Below are positions 11,226 through 21,819 of a stretch of DNA of 64,000 nucleotides, one piece after another (positions within the stretch are counted from its first letter, which is position 1; each line of letters begins with the position of its first letter). A model generated the notes under the pieces. The model did not search any database, was not told the DNA's origin, and saw nothing but the letters and a program-made list of their open reading frames with translations. A program made the position numbers and the translations under genes. The stretch comes from Siderastrea radians (lineage: Eukaryota; Cnidaria; Anthozoa; Scleractinia; Rhizangiidae): contig OZ024889.1 of assembly GCA_964017195.1 (NCBI GenBank), positions 67,962,358-68,026,357 of the forward strand, written 5' to 3'.

Positions 11226-11589
11226 AAATCAGATTAAGTAGTCAACAGACATCAAACCGTTTAGACCAGTGTGGTAGTCTTCTTCGATCCAAAATAAGAA
11301 CAATGAGAACAACAGTTTATATTAATCATGAGTTCTTAATGGGTGGTTCTCTTGCTTGTGAACCATTCCATTCTTCCATTCTTACTACGTGTGAACCATT
11401 CCATGTTACAAACTCAACGTTTTTAGCGTAATTTTACCCGGGTCATTTCGCAAGCCTAATTTAACCGCGCGATCCTTAAAGGGCATTCGGGACCTTTACT
11501 GGATAGCTGCATTATACAGTAAAACAAGGCAATTTCAATCCATCTCATGTAAGTATATACTTGTTTGCTGATTTCTATACTTTCGTGAC

Positions 11590-11838
11590 CTTTGTGCTGT
11601 GAAATCTGAATCTATGCACAAGCTTAAAGAAAACTGAAAACCAACTTATTCATCGATTCCTAAAGAATAGGCACCCAGGAATTTTGAGCATTCCAAATGT
11701 TTGTTCCTAAATCGGTCTGTACCGGTAATAATAGGTACTTCTTAGAAGGTCGATCGAGTTAAATAAACCTATCATGGTTTCAATAGCCAGCAGCACTGTT
11801 GCACGCTACACTTCAATCACCATAAAGAAATATTTTTT
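11590..11838 (+). pseudogene. Relic of a TSR array exon: promoter module plus mutated start
   Basis: The upstream module ('ttgtgctgtgaaatctgaat', 'taggcacccaggaattttgagc', 'gttaaataaacctatcatgg') matches that of copy 5 (21,125-21,365). At the start site it reads ATAAAGAAATATTTTT (11822) where copies read ATGAAGAAxTATTTTT, so the ATG has become ATA. After about 17 bases the homology jumps to sequence that lies about 900 bp downstream of copy 5 (near 22,280), so almost the whole exon has been deleted. It is a dead copy that shows the array once held at least one more member. Confidence 0.75.
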
Positions 11839-12520
11839 ACAGTATACGTAAACGAGGAAAATGGGGAACACGCAATAAGGATTTGAGCACAAGGGTTAGC
11901 AGTGACAAAAAAGACAAAACCTGTATTTTAGAAATTGTTACTCTCTCTAACGCAAGTTAGTGCATCTGCGAAGCTATTGGGGTTGGACGTGGTGACCACT
12001 TTTCAAATAAAGTTAGGAAAAAGTCCATTTTTTAAATTTATATTTGTTACTCAGAAAATAGTAGGATGCCGAGACGACCTGCACCTCTCTCTCCTGTGTA
12101 ACTACTGCCTGTTCATCGCCACTGGTTTTTTACAAATAAAACAACAACAACAAACAAACAAACACTACAAAACAGAGTGAAAATGAGGCAAAGTGCATGA
12201 AGGACAAACGCGATGTGTTGTAGCATTTAAGGCGTGTGTTTCTAGTGCAAAAAATGGTCTGAAACAATGGATTACGGTTGCGGTCTGAAGGCAAAGACTT
12301 GAAGGGCAAAGACTTGAAGGCACGAAGACGTAATCAACATGTATGCACAGCAAGAAGAGAAAAGTGGGAGAACACAGAATGATCAAGATGTGAAGAAGCC
12401 GGTTCCTAATCCTCTCGCAAGCCAATAGCTCTACCATTTTGAATTCAATCCCTACTGATGAGGAAGCAAGACTTCTTCCACGTCACAAAAAAGTGTTCTC
12501 TCCTCTCCTCTTTTCCTTAT
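11839..12520. other. Spacer fused by deletion, paralogous to about 22,280-22,660
   Basis: No gene is seen. The segment matches intron-side sequence after copy 5 ('acacgcaataagg', 'gacaaaaaagacaaaacctgta', 'gtaggatgccgagacgacctgc'), then a (CAA)n-like stretch near 12,145. It joins the relic at 11822 to copy 3. Copy 3 keeps only about 60 bp of the usual upstream module. Confidence 0.6.
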
Positions 12521-12577
12521 TTTTCTATAGCCAGTAGTGACTTGTTACTGTTGCGCGCAACACCTCGATTACCACTG

Positions 12578-13013
12578 ATGAAGAAACATTTTTGGGTTTT
12601 TCTCGTTGTTTTTGTTTCTTTCACTGCCCTGCTGGGTCCTTCGGGCTCATGGGCGTGGCTTCGAAGGTGAAGGCGACGATGTAAGCGGCAAGATTGCATC
12701 CTCAACCCATACTGGACAAACGCTTGAAGTTGTTCGCGAACATGCGGAGAGGGAAGAGTTCTTCAGAGGAGATCAATCAAAACAAGGACGTTGTCCGCCT
12801 TACAACAGTCCTCAAAGAATGCGTTATTGGCCATGTAATACGCAGTGCTGTCGCTTTGACTGTGCGTGGACGTGGAGTGCAAGGATTCGTTGTTCCGGGT
12901 GCGGGATATCGAGGCAAACACGTACGGTGCGCATTCTCCGATATTCTAGATGCAGGTGAACGGCGTGTCCAAGCAGGTGGAATGAGACGCGAAGCTGCAA
13001 TACCGGAATGTAA
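12578..13013 (+). pseudogene. TSR array exon, copy 3 (broken)
   Basis: Start and leader (MKKHFWVF...SGSWAWLRR) are intact, but codon 31 is TGA (12668-12670) inside the Arg tract (CGA in sisters). A second TGA replaces GGA before the SCSRTCG segment. About 14 bases are missing after 'atcaatcaaaaca', shifting the frame, and a third stop replaces GGA after 'YSRC'. TSR cysteines are recognisable across frames (NTQCCRFDCAWTWSA). The splice-donor-like GGAAT|GTAAGT at 13009/13010 is preserved. The usual promoter module is truncated to its last 60 bp. Multiple independent lesions and a lost promoter make this a firm pseudogene. Confidence 0.88.
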
Positions 13014-15169
13014 GTTAACGTGCTTTATCTTAGTTTCAAGCGAGATATGATGTCCGAGATCAAGAGGTATAGGGTAGACCAAAGATGGGTTCAACAGCCT
13101 TTTACACTAATATAAAAGAGTTTCACCCAGAGTAATTGCGGATAGCGTACATATCGTCTTTGCTATGCTCACAAAATGAGCTTTTTTAGTTACTTTTCAT
13201 TAAAACATATTACATAATTGACTCGGCATTTAAATGCAGTTTGTACTGAATCAAGGCCTGTTTTTCCCAGTTTTTTATCTGCAAAACACTAGTACAGCGT
13301 ACAATTATAAGCGCTTCATCTCAATCGAAGTAGAGTATTTAGTATGTTAGTGGGGCATTACCTCGTGAAAGCTTACAATCAATGAAGGCAAGGTACTCCG
13401 CAAGTTAACCTCGGTGTCCAGTTACTCATCTAAACAGAACGGTGCCTTTCACGAGTCTTTAAGTCTTTTAAAACAAGCGAAAGGAAGCTAAAATAATTGA
13501 CTTTTTTCGGAATAGTTAGCTTTTTGGAAATTTTAAGGGCGAAACTATTGGTCAGATGCTAGTACTTGTGGGATACTGGACAACATACTCAGTGTGAATA
13601 GCCGCCGCGGACAAAAACAAAAACATGAGTGGAGGACAATCACAGCGCTTTAGGAACTTCAGTCTGGAAAAAATCCTGCTTGAACGAGACAAGCTCTTTT
13701 GATGCAATATGTTAACGTTGTAACAAACGGGACTCCATCACGAAAACTACTTCTACGTCCGAATTGCAATCAGTCTCAAACGTGTTCAAGATGTCGTGCA
13801 GTTGATATCACAAATAACTGTAACATTAACTAAAGAAAACATTACCTCTCTTAGTTGTGTTATGTTTGGGTATACGCACTCCCGCACGCACAGATCAACC
13901 GCTGAGTAGCATACATATCTTGACCGTGATAATCAGTAGCATGTTTTGCAATAGGAGGGCTTTTGGCTCAACGTCTGGTCTTGAATTGAAGAAGCTCTGT
14001 GATTTTTCCAAAACATTCATTGCTGGGGTATGACATTAATCAACCTTGTTGTCAATGATAAGAAGGATTTTAGAGGAAACAAGAGTAGCTGCAATAATAT
14101 AAATATAGAAGAATAAACAAGCTTACTTTGCTTCATTAATTTTCTCAGTAAATCGTGGAGTGCGCTTGATCGATCAGAACAGTGTTACAGCGCTCGTGGA
14201 GAGTGTGAACGCGAGGGGTTCATAGAACAAAAACAAAGCTGCATGTATTTGGTGCAGTTCCGTTCAGAAAATTGTTGGAGGCAGAGTACCCCTGCGGCCA
14301 TCTCCTAAAAAACTATGGCCTCTTCGTCGATATTTGTTTACAAAAGAATTGAGGCAATGTTCGCCGGCGGAAGCAAACAGCAAACACGATATGTTGCCGC
14401 ATTTACAACGTGTTATCGGAATAAAAGAAATTCTTGTATAGACCTTTTAAGAAAGATTCGATCACGTTTTGTGGTTTGAAGGCAACTGACGTAACCCTTG
14501 AGCTATATACAGGATCAACCCTTGTAATCGTAAAAAACTGACTGTAACGAAAACCATTTAGCCGTACTTTCCTGTGGCGCTCTTTACACTTTACAAGTTG
14601 GTTCTGACTTTTGAGTCCGTGAATGAAATCCTGACTTGTGACCATTAAGATAAAGCTAGTTGAGCAGTACTTTCCTGTGGTGCTGTTTATTATGCTGGTT
14701 CAACTGGTTCTATCTTTCGAGTGTGGGGGGAAACATCCTCAAGTATGACTATTCGAAAGAAAGTTATTGCGCGGTTTGGTCAGTTTTTTTTTGGCCAGCA
14801 AACTATAGACCAGCCTAATTAGTTCCAAAATAGGATAATAAAAGCAAGAGGTATAATAAGGATTTAAATAGGAAGTCCCTCTGACTATATTGTTAATAAA
14901 CCTCTTTGAAGTGGAGAACGCGTTTAAAGATGTGTATGTAATTGAGCGTGATCCATCCATCTTGCAAAATATTTTCAGAGTAATTTTACCCTGTTATTTC
15001 GCTAGCTGAAATTCGTCGAATTTCACCTTTACCTCGCGATCATGACAAGCTTTAGGGACTTTTGGTTTTACAAACATCCTCTTAGTCTTATGTTACTTTG
15101 CACAACAAAAATATCAAAACGCATGATTAAAATCGACCTCAAGTTTAGCTGATATGCTGATTTTAAATC
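13014..15169. other. Array spacer, paralogous to 813-1,330 and 2,935-4,860
   Basis: No gene is seen. Homology jumps at about 13,395 from the copy-1 downstream sequence to the 2,935 region, so about 1.6 kb present in the first block (including the 800-bp DNA element) is missing here, probably through a deletion beside that element. Diverged 106-bp units lie near 14,560-14,760. Confidence 0.6.
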
Positions 15170-15450
15170 GACGTGCTGTAAATTCCGAATATATACACAA
15201 CTTCAAAGTAAACTGTCCTTTTAATTTTACTTTCTTTATCGTCGATTCCTCAACTACAGGAAGCCACAAGCTTTCAACACGCCACCAAGTGACAGTGTTG
15301 TTCCTCGATCGGTTTGGACACGCAAGAAAAGATGCTTAAGAAAGGGGATCAAGTTAAATAGATCCAGCCCGACCTTAGTGGCCAATGGCTCAGTTTTATT
15401 GTCGCGCGTTACGTAATACACTTCCATCACCGCGATAAAACAGTTTAATT
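15170..15450 (+). promoter_or_regulatory. Orphan promoter-like module without exon (3)
   Basis: Nearly identical to 4,861-5,150 ('gacgtgctgtaaattccgaat', 'gccacaagctttcaacac', 'gatcggtttggacacgcaag', 'gatcaagttaaataga'). GCGATAAAACAG stands at the start position and no exon follows. The site at 15,490 is the empty counterpart of the transposon insertion at 5182. Confidence 0.5.
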
Positions 15451-15779
15451 TGACCAACTGTTAGCTTTTGCTGTGATCCGCCAGTTTCTCAGTGTTCCGG
15501 GTTTCTACGTAAGACCGGACCAGATGTCATACCAGCCGATGTCATACCATATTATAGCGAGGAAATACTCTCACTTGACAACGTAACAAACACTAGTGCG
15601 TGGCAGCGGCAATGAAACATTCCTAACCATCCTAGGGCCAAATACATGACAAACTATTTCCCCTCAAGACTCAAGACTCAAGACTCATTCAAAATGACTT
15701 CAACAGTCTTGTTCTAAGTTTTGAATGAGTCTCGAGATGGAATCGTAATATTAATGTGATCATCAAGATAAAACACTTT

Positions 15780-16440
15780 ATTCTTAGCAGTGCTTTCCTG
15801 TAGTTTTGTTTATTACACTGTACAAGGTGTTCCAACTTTTGAGTCTGTGCGGGATGGTTTGTGAAGAAAATCCTAAAGCGTGATCATTTTAATGAAAGCT
15901 ACTGAGCAGCGCTTTCCTGTGTTGCTGTTTTTGTCCTGTACAAGGTGGTTCTAACTTTTGAACCCGTGGATGAAATCCTAAAGTGTGACTGTTCAAATGA
16001 AAGCTATTGAGCGGTTCTTTTTTACGGTGCTGTTTATTATGTTGTACAAGGTTGTTCTAACTTTTGAATCTGTGGATGAAATCCTAAAGTGTCACTATTC
16101 AAATGAAAGCTATTGAGCGGTTCTTTTCTACGGTGCTGTTTATTATGTTGTACAAGGTTGTTTTAACTTTTGAGTCTGTGGATGAAATCCTATCGTGTGA
16201 CTATTTAATGAAAGCTATTGAGCAGTACTTACCCGTGGCACTGACTGTTATTGCAGTGTACAAGGTGGTTCTATCTTTTGAGCCTGTGGTTGAAATACAA
16301 GTGTGATCATTCAAATGAAAGTTACTGAGCAGTACTTTCCTGTAGTGCTGTTTATTATGCTGTGCAAGGTGATTCTAAGTTTTTGAGTGTGTGGAGGAAA
16401 TCCTTAAGTGCGACCATTTAAACGAAGATTATTGGGCAGT
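15780..16440. repeat. 106-bp minisatellite, about six units
   Basis: The clearest run of the array minisatellite: successive 'gctattgagc'-type phase points fall at 15,898, 16,003, 16,109, 16,214, 16,321 and 16,427, a spacing of 105-107 bp. Units are 80-90% alike by eye. The short in-frame peptides with LYKVVLTFESVDE repeats come from this repeat and are not proposed as a gene. Confidence 0.9.
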
Positions 16441-16807
16441 TCTGTAGCCATCAAACTGTTTAAACGAGTGTGATAGTCTTTTTCGATCCAAAATGAAAAT
16501 AACGAGTACAAAAAATATGTAATAATCAGGAGCTCTTAATGTGTGGTTCTCGTAAGGCTCTGTAATAAAACTTTTTGTAGTGGAAAATAGAACAAGTGCT
16601 TATATATAGTGAGTGTGAACGTGTTTCAGCTTTATTTTAATAACATTATTTCGCAGGCCTAAATTTGTCAAATTATTAACCAGATATCACTACAGAGATC
16701 ATAAAAGGACATTCGGGACCTTTAGGTTACATTTTACTGTAAAAACAAGAGAATTTCAATCACATCAGGTATACATGATTCATGCTGATTTTCTATAACT
16801 TCGTGCC

Positions 16808-17046
16808 CTATGTGCTGTGAAATCAGAATATGTACACACGTTAATGCAACCTATTTACTTCCTTCATCATCGATTCATCATGCAGAGGAAGCCATAAGCT
16901 TTGAGCACTCCACTGACTTGACAGATTTGTTCCTTGATCGGTCTGGACATGCATTAACAGATACTTAAGAAAGAGGATGTATAAATCTGTCAAGGTTTCA
17001 ATAGCCAGTAGTGACTTGTTACTGTTGCACCTACACCTCGATCGCC
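16808..17046 (+). promoter_or_regulatory. Promoter-like module of TSR exon copy 4
   Basis: The module shows 'tgtgctgtgaaatcagaata', 'gaagccataagctttgagcac', 'acttgacagatttgttcc', 'gatcggtctggacatgc' and a GTATAAATC at about 16,979, some 67 bp before the ATG. That spacing resembles the TATA-to-ATG distance of the gene at 46452 (58 bp). Confidence 0.55.
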
Positions 17047-17502
17047 ATGAAAAAATATTTTTGGGTTTTTATCGTTGTTTTTGTTTCTTTCACTGCCCTT
17101 ATTGGTCCTTCGGGATTGTGGGCCTGGAGGCGAAGGCGAAGACGGCGTAGTTGTTCGCCGAGAAATTGCGTACTCAACACATACTGGACAACCACTGGAA
17201 GGTGTTCGCGAACATGCGGAGGGGGTAGAGTTCTTCAGAGGAGAACAGTGAAAACATGGCCTTACTGTGGGGGAAGAGCCTGTCCGTCTTACAACAGTCC
17301 TCAACGAATGCGTTATGTGTCGTGTAACACGCAGTGCTGTCGCGTTAATTGTGCGTGGACATGGAACGCTTGGAGTGCGTGTTCCGGCTGTGGTATATCG
17401 ACACAAACGCGTACGGTGCGCATTTTGCGGAACCCTAGCTGCGGAGGAACGCGGTGTCCAACTATTCGCAGTGAGACGCGGAGCTGCAATACTGGAGTGT
17501 AA
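17047..17502 (+). CDS. Secreted two-TSR protein / candidate alternative first exon, copy 4
   Basis: This is an intact frame of 151 codons starting MKKYFWVF. An in-frame ATG 36 bases upstream is rejected because it lies in the conserved leader region of the module and would put polar residues before the signal peptide. The order is signal peptide (to about residue 26), W-R7 tract, TSR 1 with CSRTCGGG and the linker SCNTQCCRVNC, and TSR 2 with TWNAW and SGCG, ending CNTGV. TSR 2 lacks the usual Thr before its third Cys, so no O-fucose site is expected there. The donor GGAGT|GTAAGT (exon end 17498) overlaps the terminal TAA. It is the closest relative of copies 2 and 6. Extracellular adhesion or matrix function follows from the TSR family; partner unknown. 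Confidence 0.82.
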   Translation: MKKYFWVFIVVFVSFTALIGPSGLWAWRRRRRRRSCSPRNCVLNTYWTTTGRCSRTCGGGRVLQRRTVKTWPYCGGRACPSYNSPQRMRYVSCNTQCCRVNCAWTWNAWSACSGCGISTQTRTVRILRNPSCGGTRCPTIRSETRSCNTGV

Positions 17503-17734
17503 GTTTACGAGCTTTGTTCTTTTGATTTCAAGCAAGTGATACCTGAAATTAAGGGTGTAGGGCGGCCCAGTCTCTGAGCCAAGGATAACGAGTTCAACAA
17601 CTTTTTCACTAATCTAAAGGAAGCGTCAGTTGTCTGTTCGCACAGTTTTTATGGATAGCATACATATCTTTTCCCTTAGATTCACAAGATGAGCTTTCCT
17701 GCTACATTTCATTACAATGTGTTACATAATTATA

Positions 17735-18002
17735 GTATCATAAATTGGTAAAGTATGATCGTCCGGGTGAGTGTGGTCCTGAGAAGGCCTGTTTGTGGTG
17801 ACATTGACTGACGTTTTGACAACCTGAGCGGACGTCACCCTCAGAGTCAAGTGAGTTGTGAATCGTCTGATTGGTCGACGAACTCGCGATGTTATTGGTC
17901 GTCTGTCAGTTAAGTCGTGATGCTATTGGCTGCAAAGACTGTAGAACTTGATTGGTGCGTTTAGATCCGTCTTTTCTTAGTCAAATGTCCATTGACTAAT
18001 GG
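17735..18002. mobile_element. Insertion of about 270 bp in array spacer
   Basis: The paralogous sequence near 9,617 reads 'acatgattaatagtgggcatg', whereas here 'acataattatag' and 'actaatggtaggcatg' are separated by about 270 bp. The insert contains 'ctgagaaggcctgtttgtggtg' and three 'ttggt' boxes in 'attggtcg', 'attggctg' and 'attggtgcg'. It is a short interspersed element of unknown class. Confidence 0.55.
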
Positions 18003-18872
18003 TAGGCATGTAAATGCAGTTTGCACTTATATCAAGGTCTAATTTGCACTGTTTTTATCTGCTAAACACGAGTGCAACGTAGAAGTACAAGCGCTTTTTA
18101 GCTCAATCGAAGCCGAGTAGTTGGTATGCTAGTATGACATTACCCCAGCTCGTATCAGTGTAGAGAAGGTATTTGAACGTAACTGTAAAAGTAACTGGAA
18201 TAATATAAAAAACGAAATAAGAAATCTTTTTTTTCTCGGTTTATCAATAGGTCGTAGAGAGTGTATAGTCAGAAATATTGCAAACGCGTGATGATATTTT
18301 GAGCGCGAGAGTTAAATAGTGCGAGAAGACTGAAGGAAAAGCTGTATTGTGGAAATATTAACTCTTTCTAAGGCAATTTGGTGCATTTGCAAAAAACTTC
18401 AAGCCTATTGAGTTGACCATTTCTCTAATCGGAGCTAATCCGAAAGCATACGAAAAACTCCATTATTAACTTCTATTTTATTTTCAACTCCGATAAAATT
18501 GTGGGCTGCCGAGAGCACTTGCATCCATCTCCTGTGTAACTACTGCCAGTTCATCCCCACTATTTTTTACAACAGCAACAGAAAACACGTGAGGCAAAGT
18601 TCACGAAGAGCAAACGCGATGTATTGTAGCATTTAAGGCGTTTTTATCTAGCGCAAAAAAGTTCTGAAACAATGGATCACGTTTGCGGTCTGAAGGTAAA
18701 ATGTGTCACAAAATGTGGTTCCCAATTTTGTGTAAGTCTTTGGGCAAAATCCTGAAAACTGTGTAGCAATACTTTCATGCAGTGCTGGTTTATCATGTTA
18801 TAAGGGTGGTTGCGACTTTGGATGAAATCCTTGAATGCCACCTTATAAAAGCGCTACTTTCCTACAGATGCT

Positions 18873-19477
18873 GCAGGGCCGTAGTAAGACTTTTCTGATA
18901 ACCGAGGCAGTTGCGAAGCGCCGAAGGCGCGAGTTTTTAGAGCGGTCTGGGGGCATGCTCCCCCCAAAAATTTGAAATCTAGAAGCTCGGAAATGCCTTT
19001 TTTGCGTTTTCCTGGTGGCATTTTCCCCCTAACCAAGAGATCCAAACTAACTTTAACGGTTTCAGTCAGAAATAATTTCGTTCAAGTACACCAGTTCAAG
19101 TGCACTCACTAGTGCTGAAGTGCACTCTCTACTTAAGGCCTCGCTTTTATTTGGAGAAAGCTAAAGCAATTTTACCCTGACTACTGGCGACCCATGCATT
19201 TTTGCAATATTTGCAACGGCTCTGGCGGACTGCACCCATTGTTGATTTGGACCAAGTCTTCAGTCGGTAAAGAGGCTGGAGGCTGTATACGCTGAGCCAC
19301 TGGAGAAACTGGTGGGCTCTCAACCAGTACTATCGAGGTTATCACACTTTAGGGCACCGGTGGCGTGGCTTACTTCCAGAGACATGTTAAATTATATTTT
19401 TATTTACGCTTTTTACCACATGGAAATTGTTTTACAGAGGCAACTGCCTCTGTTGCTTCAATACTGGCTACGGGCCT
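18873..19477. mobile_element. DNA element of about 600 bp with imperfect TIRs
   Basis: The left end reads CAGGGCCGTAGTAAG and the right end is the approximate complement, CTGGCTACGGGCCTG; inside, 'gaggcagttgcg' pairs with 'gcaactgcctc'. 'Gctg' occurs on both sides as a possible short target duplication. Array paralogues lack it. The interior has a short CCCCC-rich block and no transposase frame. Confidence 0.6.
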
Positions 19478-19479
19478 GT

Positions 19480-19700
19480 GCTGTTTGGCCGTACAAAATG
19501 GTTCTAGCTTTTGACCCTTGTTGATGAAAGTACTGAACTGTGACTATTCAATTGAAAGCTATTGAGCAGTTCTTTTCCTGTGGTGCTGTTTATCATGCTG
19601 TACAAGGTGGTTCTAACTTTTGTGTTTGTGGAAGAAATCCTAAAATATGACTTGACTATTCAAATGAAAGGTTATTGTGCAGCAAACTATAGACTAGCCT
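19480..19700. repeat. 106-bp minisatellite, about two units
   Basis: Units resume immediately after the DNA element at 18,873-19,477, which had split an array unit ('gccgtacaaaatggttctag' continues the core). Another run is at 20,480-20,760. Confidence 0.65.
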
Positions 19701-19975
19701 GACAGCCTAAAAAGAGCCAGAATAAGATAATTAAAAAAGTGGATAACAGAAATGTATGTAATTGAGCGTGATCCGTTCTGCAACATGTTTTCAGGGTAAT
19801 ATTAATTTTGTTTTTTCGTCAAATCCTTTAACCCTAGATCATGACATTCTTCAGGGAATTTTGGTTTCAAAAACACCCTGTTGAGAGTTAAGTTACCTTC
19901 CTACTGCAGAAACAAGAAAAAACAATGATCAAAATCGACCTCAAGTAAAGCTAAATTCTAATTTTAAATCTTATG

Positions 19976-20240
19976 TGCTGTAAATTCTGGACATTAAGAG
20001 CAACCTATGATCCTTTTTACTTCCTCTATCGTCGCTTTATCAAGTATAAAAGAAAGCCACAAGCTTTCGACATGCCCACAATTTGACAGTTTTGTTCCTC
20101 GATCGGTTTAGACACGCAAGGAAAGATACTTAAGAATGAGGATCGAGTTTAATAAATTCAGCGCGATTTCGCAGTGACCAATTATCGTCGCGCGCTACGT
20201 AATACACTTCCATCATCGCGAAGGAACAGTTATATTCGTT
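19976..20240 (+). promoter_or_regulatory. Orphan promoter-like module without exon (4)
   Basis: This shows 'tatgtgctgtaaattctgg', 'agaaagccacaagctttcgac', 'cctcgatcggtttagacacgc' and 'gaggatcgagtttaataaatt', followed by GCGAAGGAACAG at the start position and no exon. It is the sister of the module at 10,424-10,712. Confidence 0.5.
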
Positions 20241-20479
20241 AGCGTTAAAGTAATACTTTACCAACTGTTAGCTTTTGCTGTGATTCGCCAGTTTTTCAGT
20301 GTTCCGAGTCTCTACGGTAGACTGGACGTTTGACCAGAACCACCCGAGGACAAACGCAGTCGATATTATACCATATATCATAGCAAAGGAAAAAGCCTAC
20401 TTAAGAACGTAACGCCAATGGTTGGTGCAATAGAACGAATTAATCCATTCCAAGGGTCAAATTGTGTGCCACGTTATGT

Positions 20480-20760
20480 TGTTCTAAGTTTTGTATGAGT
20501 CTTGAGATGAAATCATAGAGTGATCATTTACACGACTACTACTTTCTTAGCACTGCTTTCCCGTAGTGTTGTTTATTACACTGTACCTGATGTGGTTCTA
20601 ACTTTTGAGTCTGTGGAGGAAATTCTAGACTATGACCATTCAAATGAAAACTGTTGAGCAGTGCTCTCCTGTGGTGCTGTTTATTAAGTTGTACAAGGTG
20701 GTTTTAACTTTTGAGTCTGCGGACGAAATCCTAATGTGTGACCATTTAAGCGAAAATTAT
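20480..20760. repeat. 106-bp minisatellite, about 2.6 units
   Basis: The sister of 10,970-11,225 within the duplicated block, with the same order of unit variants. Confidence 0.65.
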
Positions 20761-21124
20761 TAAGTACTCAATAGACATCAAACTATTTAGACCAGTGTGG
20801 TAGTCTTTTTCCATCCAAAATAAGAACAATGAGAACAACAGTTGTATATTTTAATCATGAGTTCTTAATGGGTGGTTCTCTTACTTGTGAACCATTCCAT
20901 TCTTCTATTCTTACTGAGTGCATGTGAACCATTCCATGTTATGAACTCAATGTTTTCAGCGTAATTGTACCCAGGTCATTTCACAAGCCTTATTTAACCT
21001 CGCGATCCTTAAAGGGCATTCGGCACCTTCAATGGATAGCTACCTTATACAGTAAAAACAAGACAATTTCAATCCATCTCATGTAAGTGTATACTTGTTA
21101 GCTGATTTCTATAATTTCGCGACC

Positions 21125-21365
21125 TTTGTGCTGTGAAATCTGAATCGATATGCACAAGCTCAGAGAAAATTGAAAACCAACTTATTCATCGATTCATAAA
21201 GTGTAGGCAGCCAGGAATTTTGAGCATTCAACAAATTTGTTCGTAGATCGGTCTGGACTTGTAATAACAAGTACTTCTTAGAAGGTCGATCGAGTTAAAT
21301 AAACCTATCACGGTTTCAGTAGCTAACGGCAACTTGTTAGTGTTGCGCGCTACACTTCGATCACC
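21125..21365 (+). promoter_or_regulatory. Promoter-like module of TSR exon copy 5
   Basis: The module has 'tttgtgctgtgaaatctgaat', 'gtaggcagccaggaattttgagc', 'agatcggtctggacttg' and 'gagttaaataaacctatcacgg' before the ATG. It is the sister of the dead module at 11,590-11,838. Confidence 0.5.
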
Positions 21366-21819
21366 ATGAAGAACTATTTTTGGGTTTTTCTCGTTGTTTT
21401 TGTTTCTTTCACTGCCCTGCTTGGTCCCTCGGGCTCATGGGCGTGGCTTCGAAGGCGAAGGCGAAGATGTACGCGGCGAGATTGCGTCCTCAACACATAC
21501 TGGACAAACGCTGGAAGTTGTTCACGAACATGCGGAGGGGGGGAAAGTTCTTCAGAGGAGATCAATCAAAACACGGGGATCCTGTAGAGGAAAACGCTGT
21601 CCACGTTACAACAGTCCTCAACGAATGCGTTATTGGCCATGTAATACGCAGTGCTGTCGCGTTGACTGTGCGTGGACATGGAGCGCCTGGGGTCCGTGTT
21701 CCGGCTGTGGACTATCGAGGCAATCGCGTACTGTGAGCATTCTACGAAATCCCAACTGCGGGGGAACGTCGTGTCCAAGCAGGCGGAGTGAGACGCGGAG
21801 CTGCAATACTGGAGTGTAG
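21366..21819 (+). pseudogene. TSR array exon, copy 5 (single +1 frameshift)
   Basis: Start, signal peptide (MKNYFWVF...GSWAW), Arg-rich tract and first half of TSR 1 are intact through SCSRTCGGG. A G7 run at 21,537-21,543 has one base more than sister copies allow, so the frame ends at residue 73. From just after this point the alternative frame is intact to the end (VLQRRSIKTRGSC...SCNTGV), with all TSR 2 cysteines. The donor is GGAGT|GTAGGT (exon end 21815), slightly weaker than the GTAAGT elsewhere. With one lesion in a homopolymer, this may be a recent pseudogene, a polymorphism, or a sequencing error; if corrected it would be a normal family member. Confidence 0.7.

Noticed and set aside
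16103..16306. Protein with LYKVVLTFESVDE repeats
   Set aside because: Translation of the 106-bp minisatellite; other units carry stops.
17011..17046. In-frame ATG 36 bases upstream of copy 4, giving a 163-residue protein
   Set aside because: These 12 codons fall in the conserved non-coding leader of the module and would put polar residues before the signal peptide; sister copies start at the MKKYFWVF position.
16990..17535. 181-codon minus-strand frame opposite copy 4
   Set aside because: Antisense shadow of the TSR exon with no recognisable domain.
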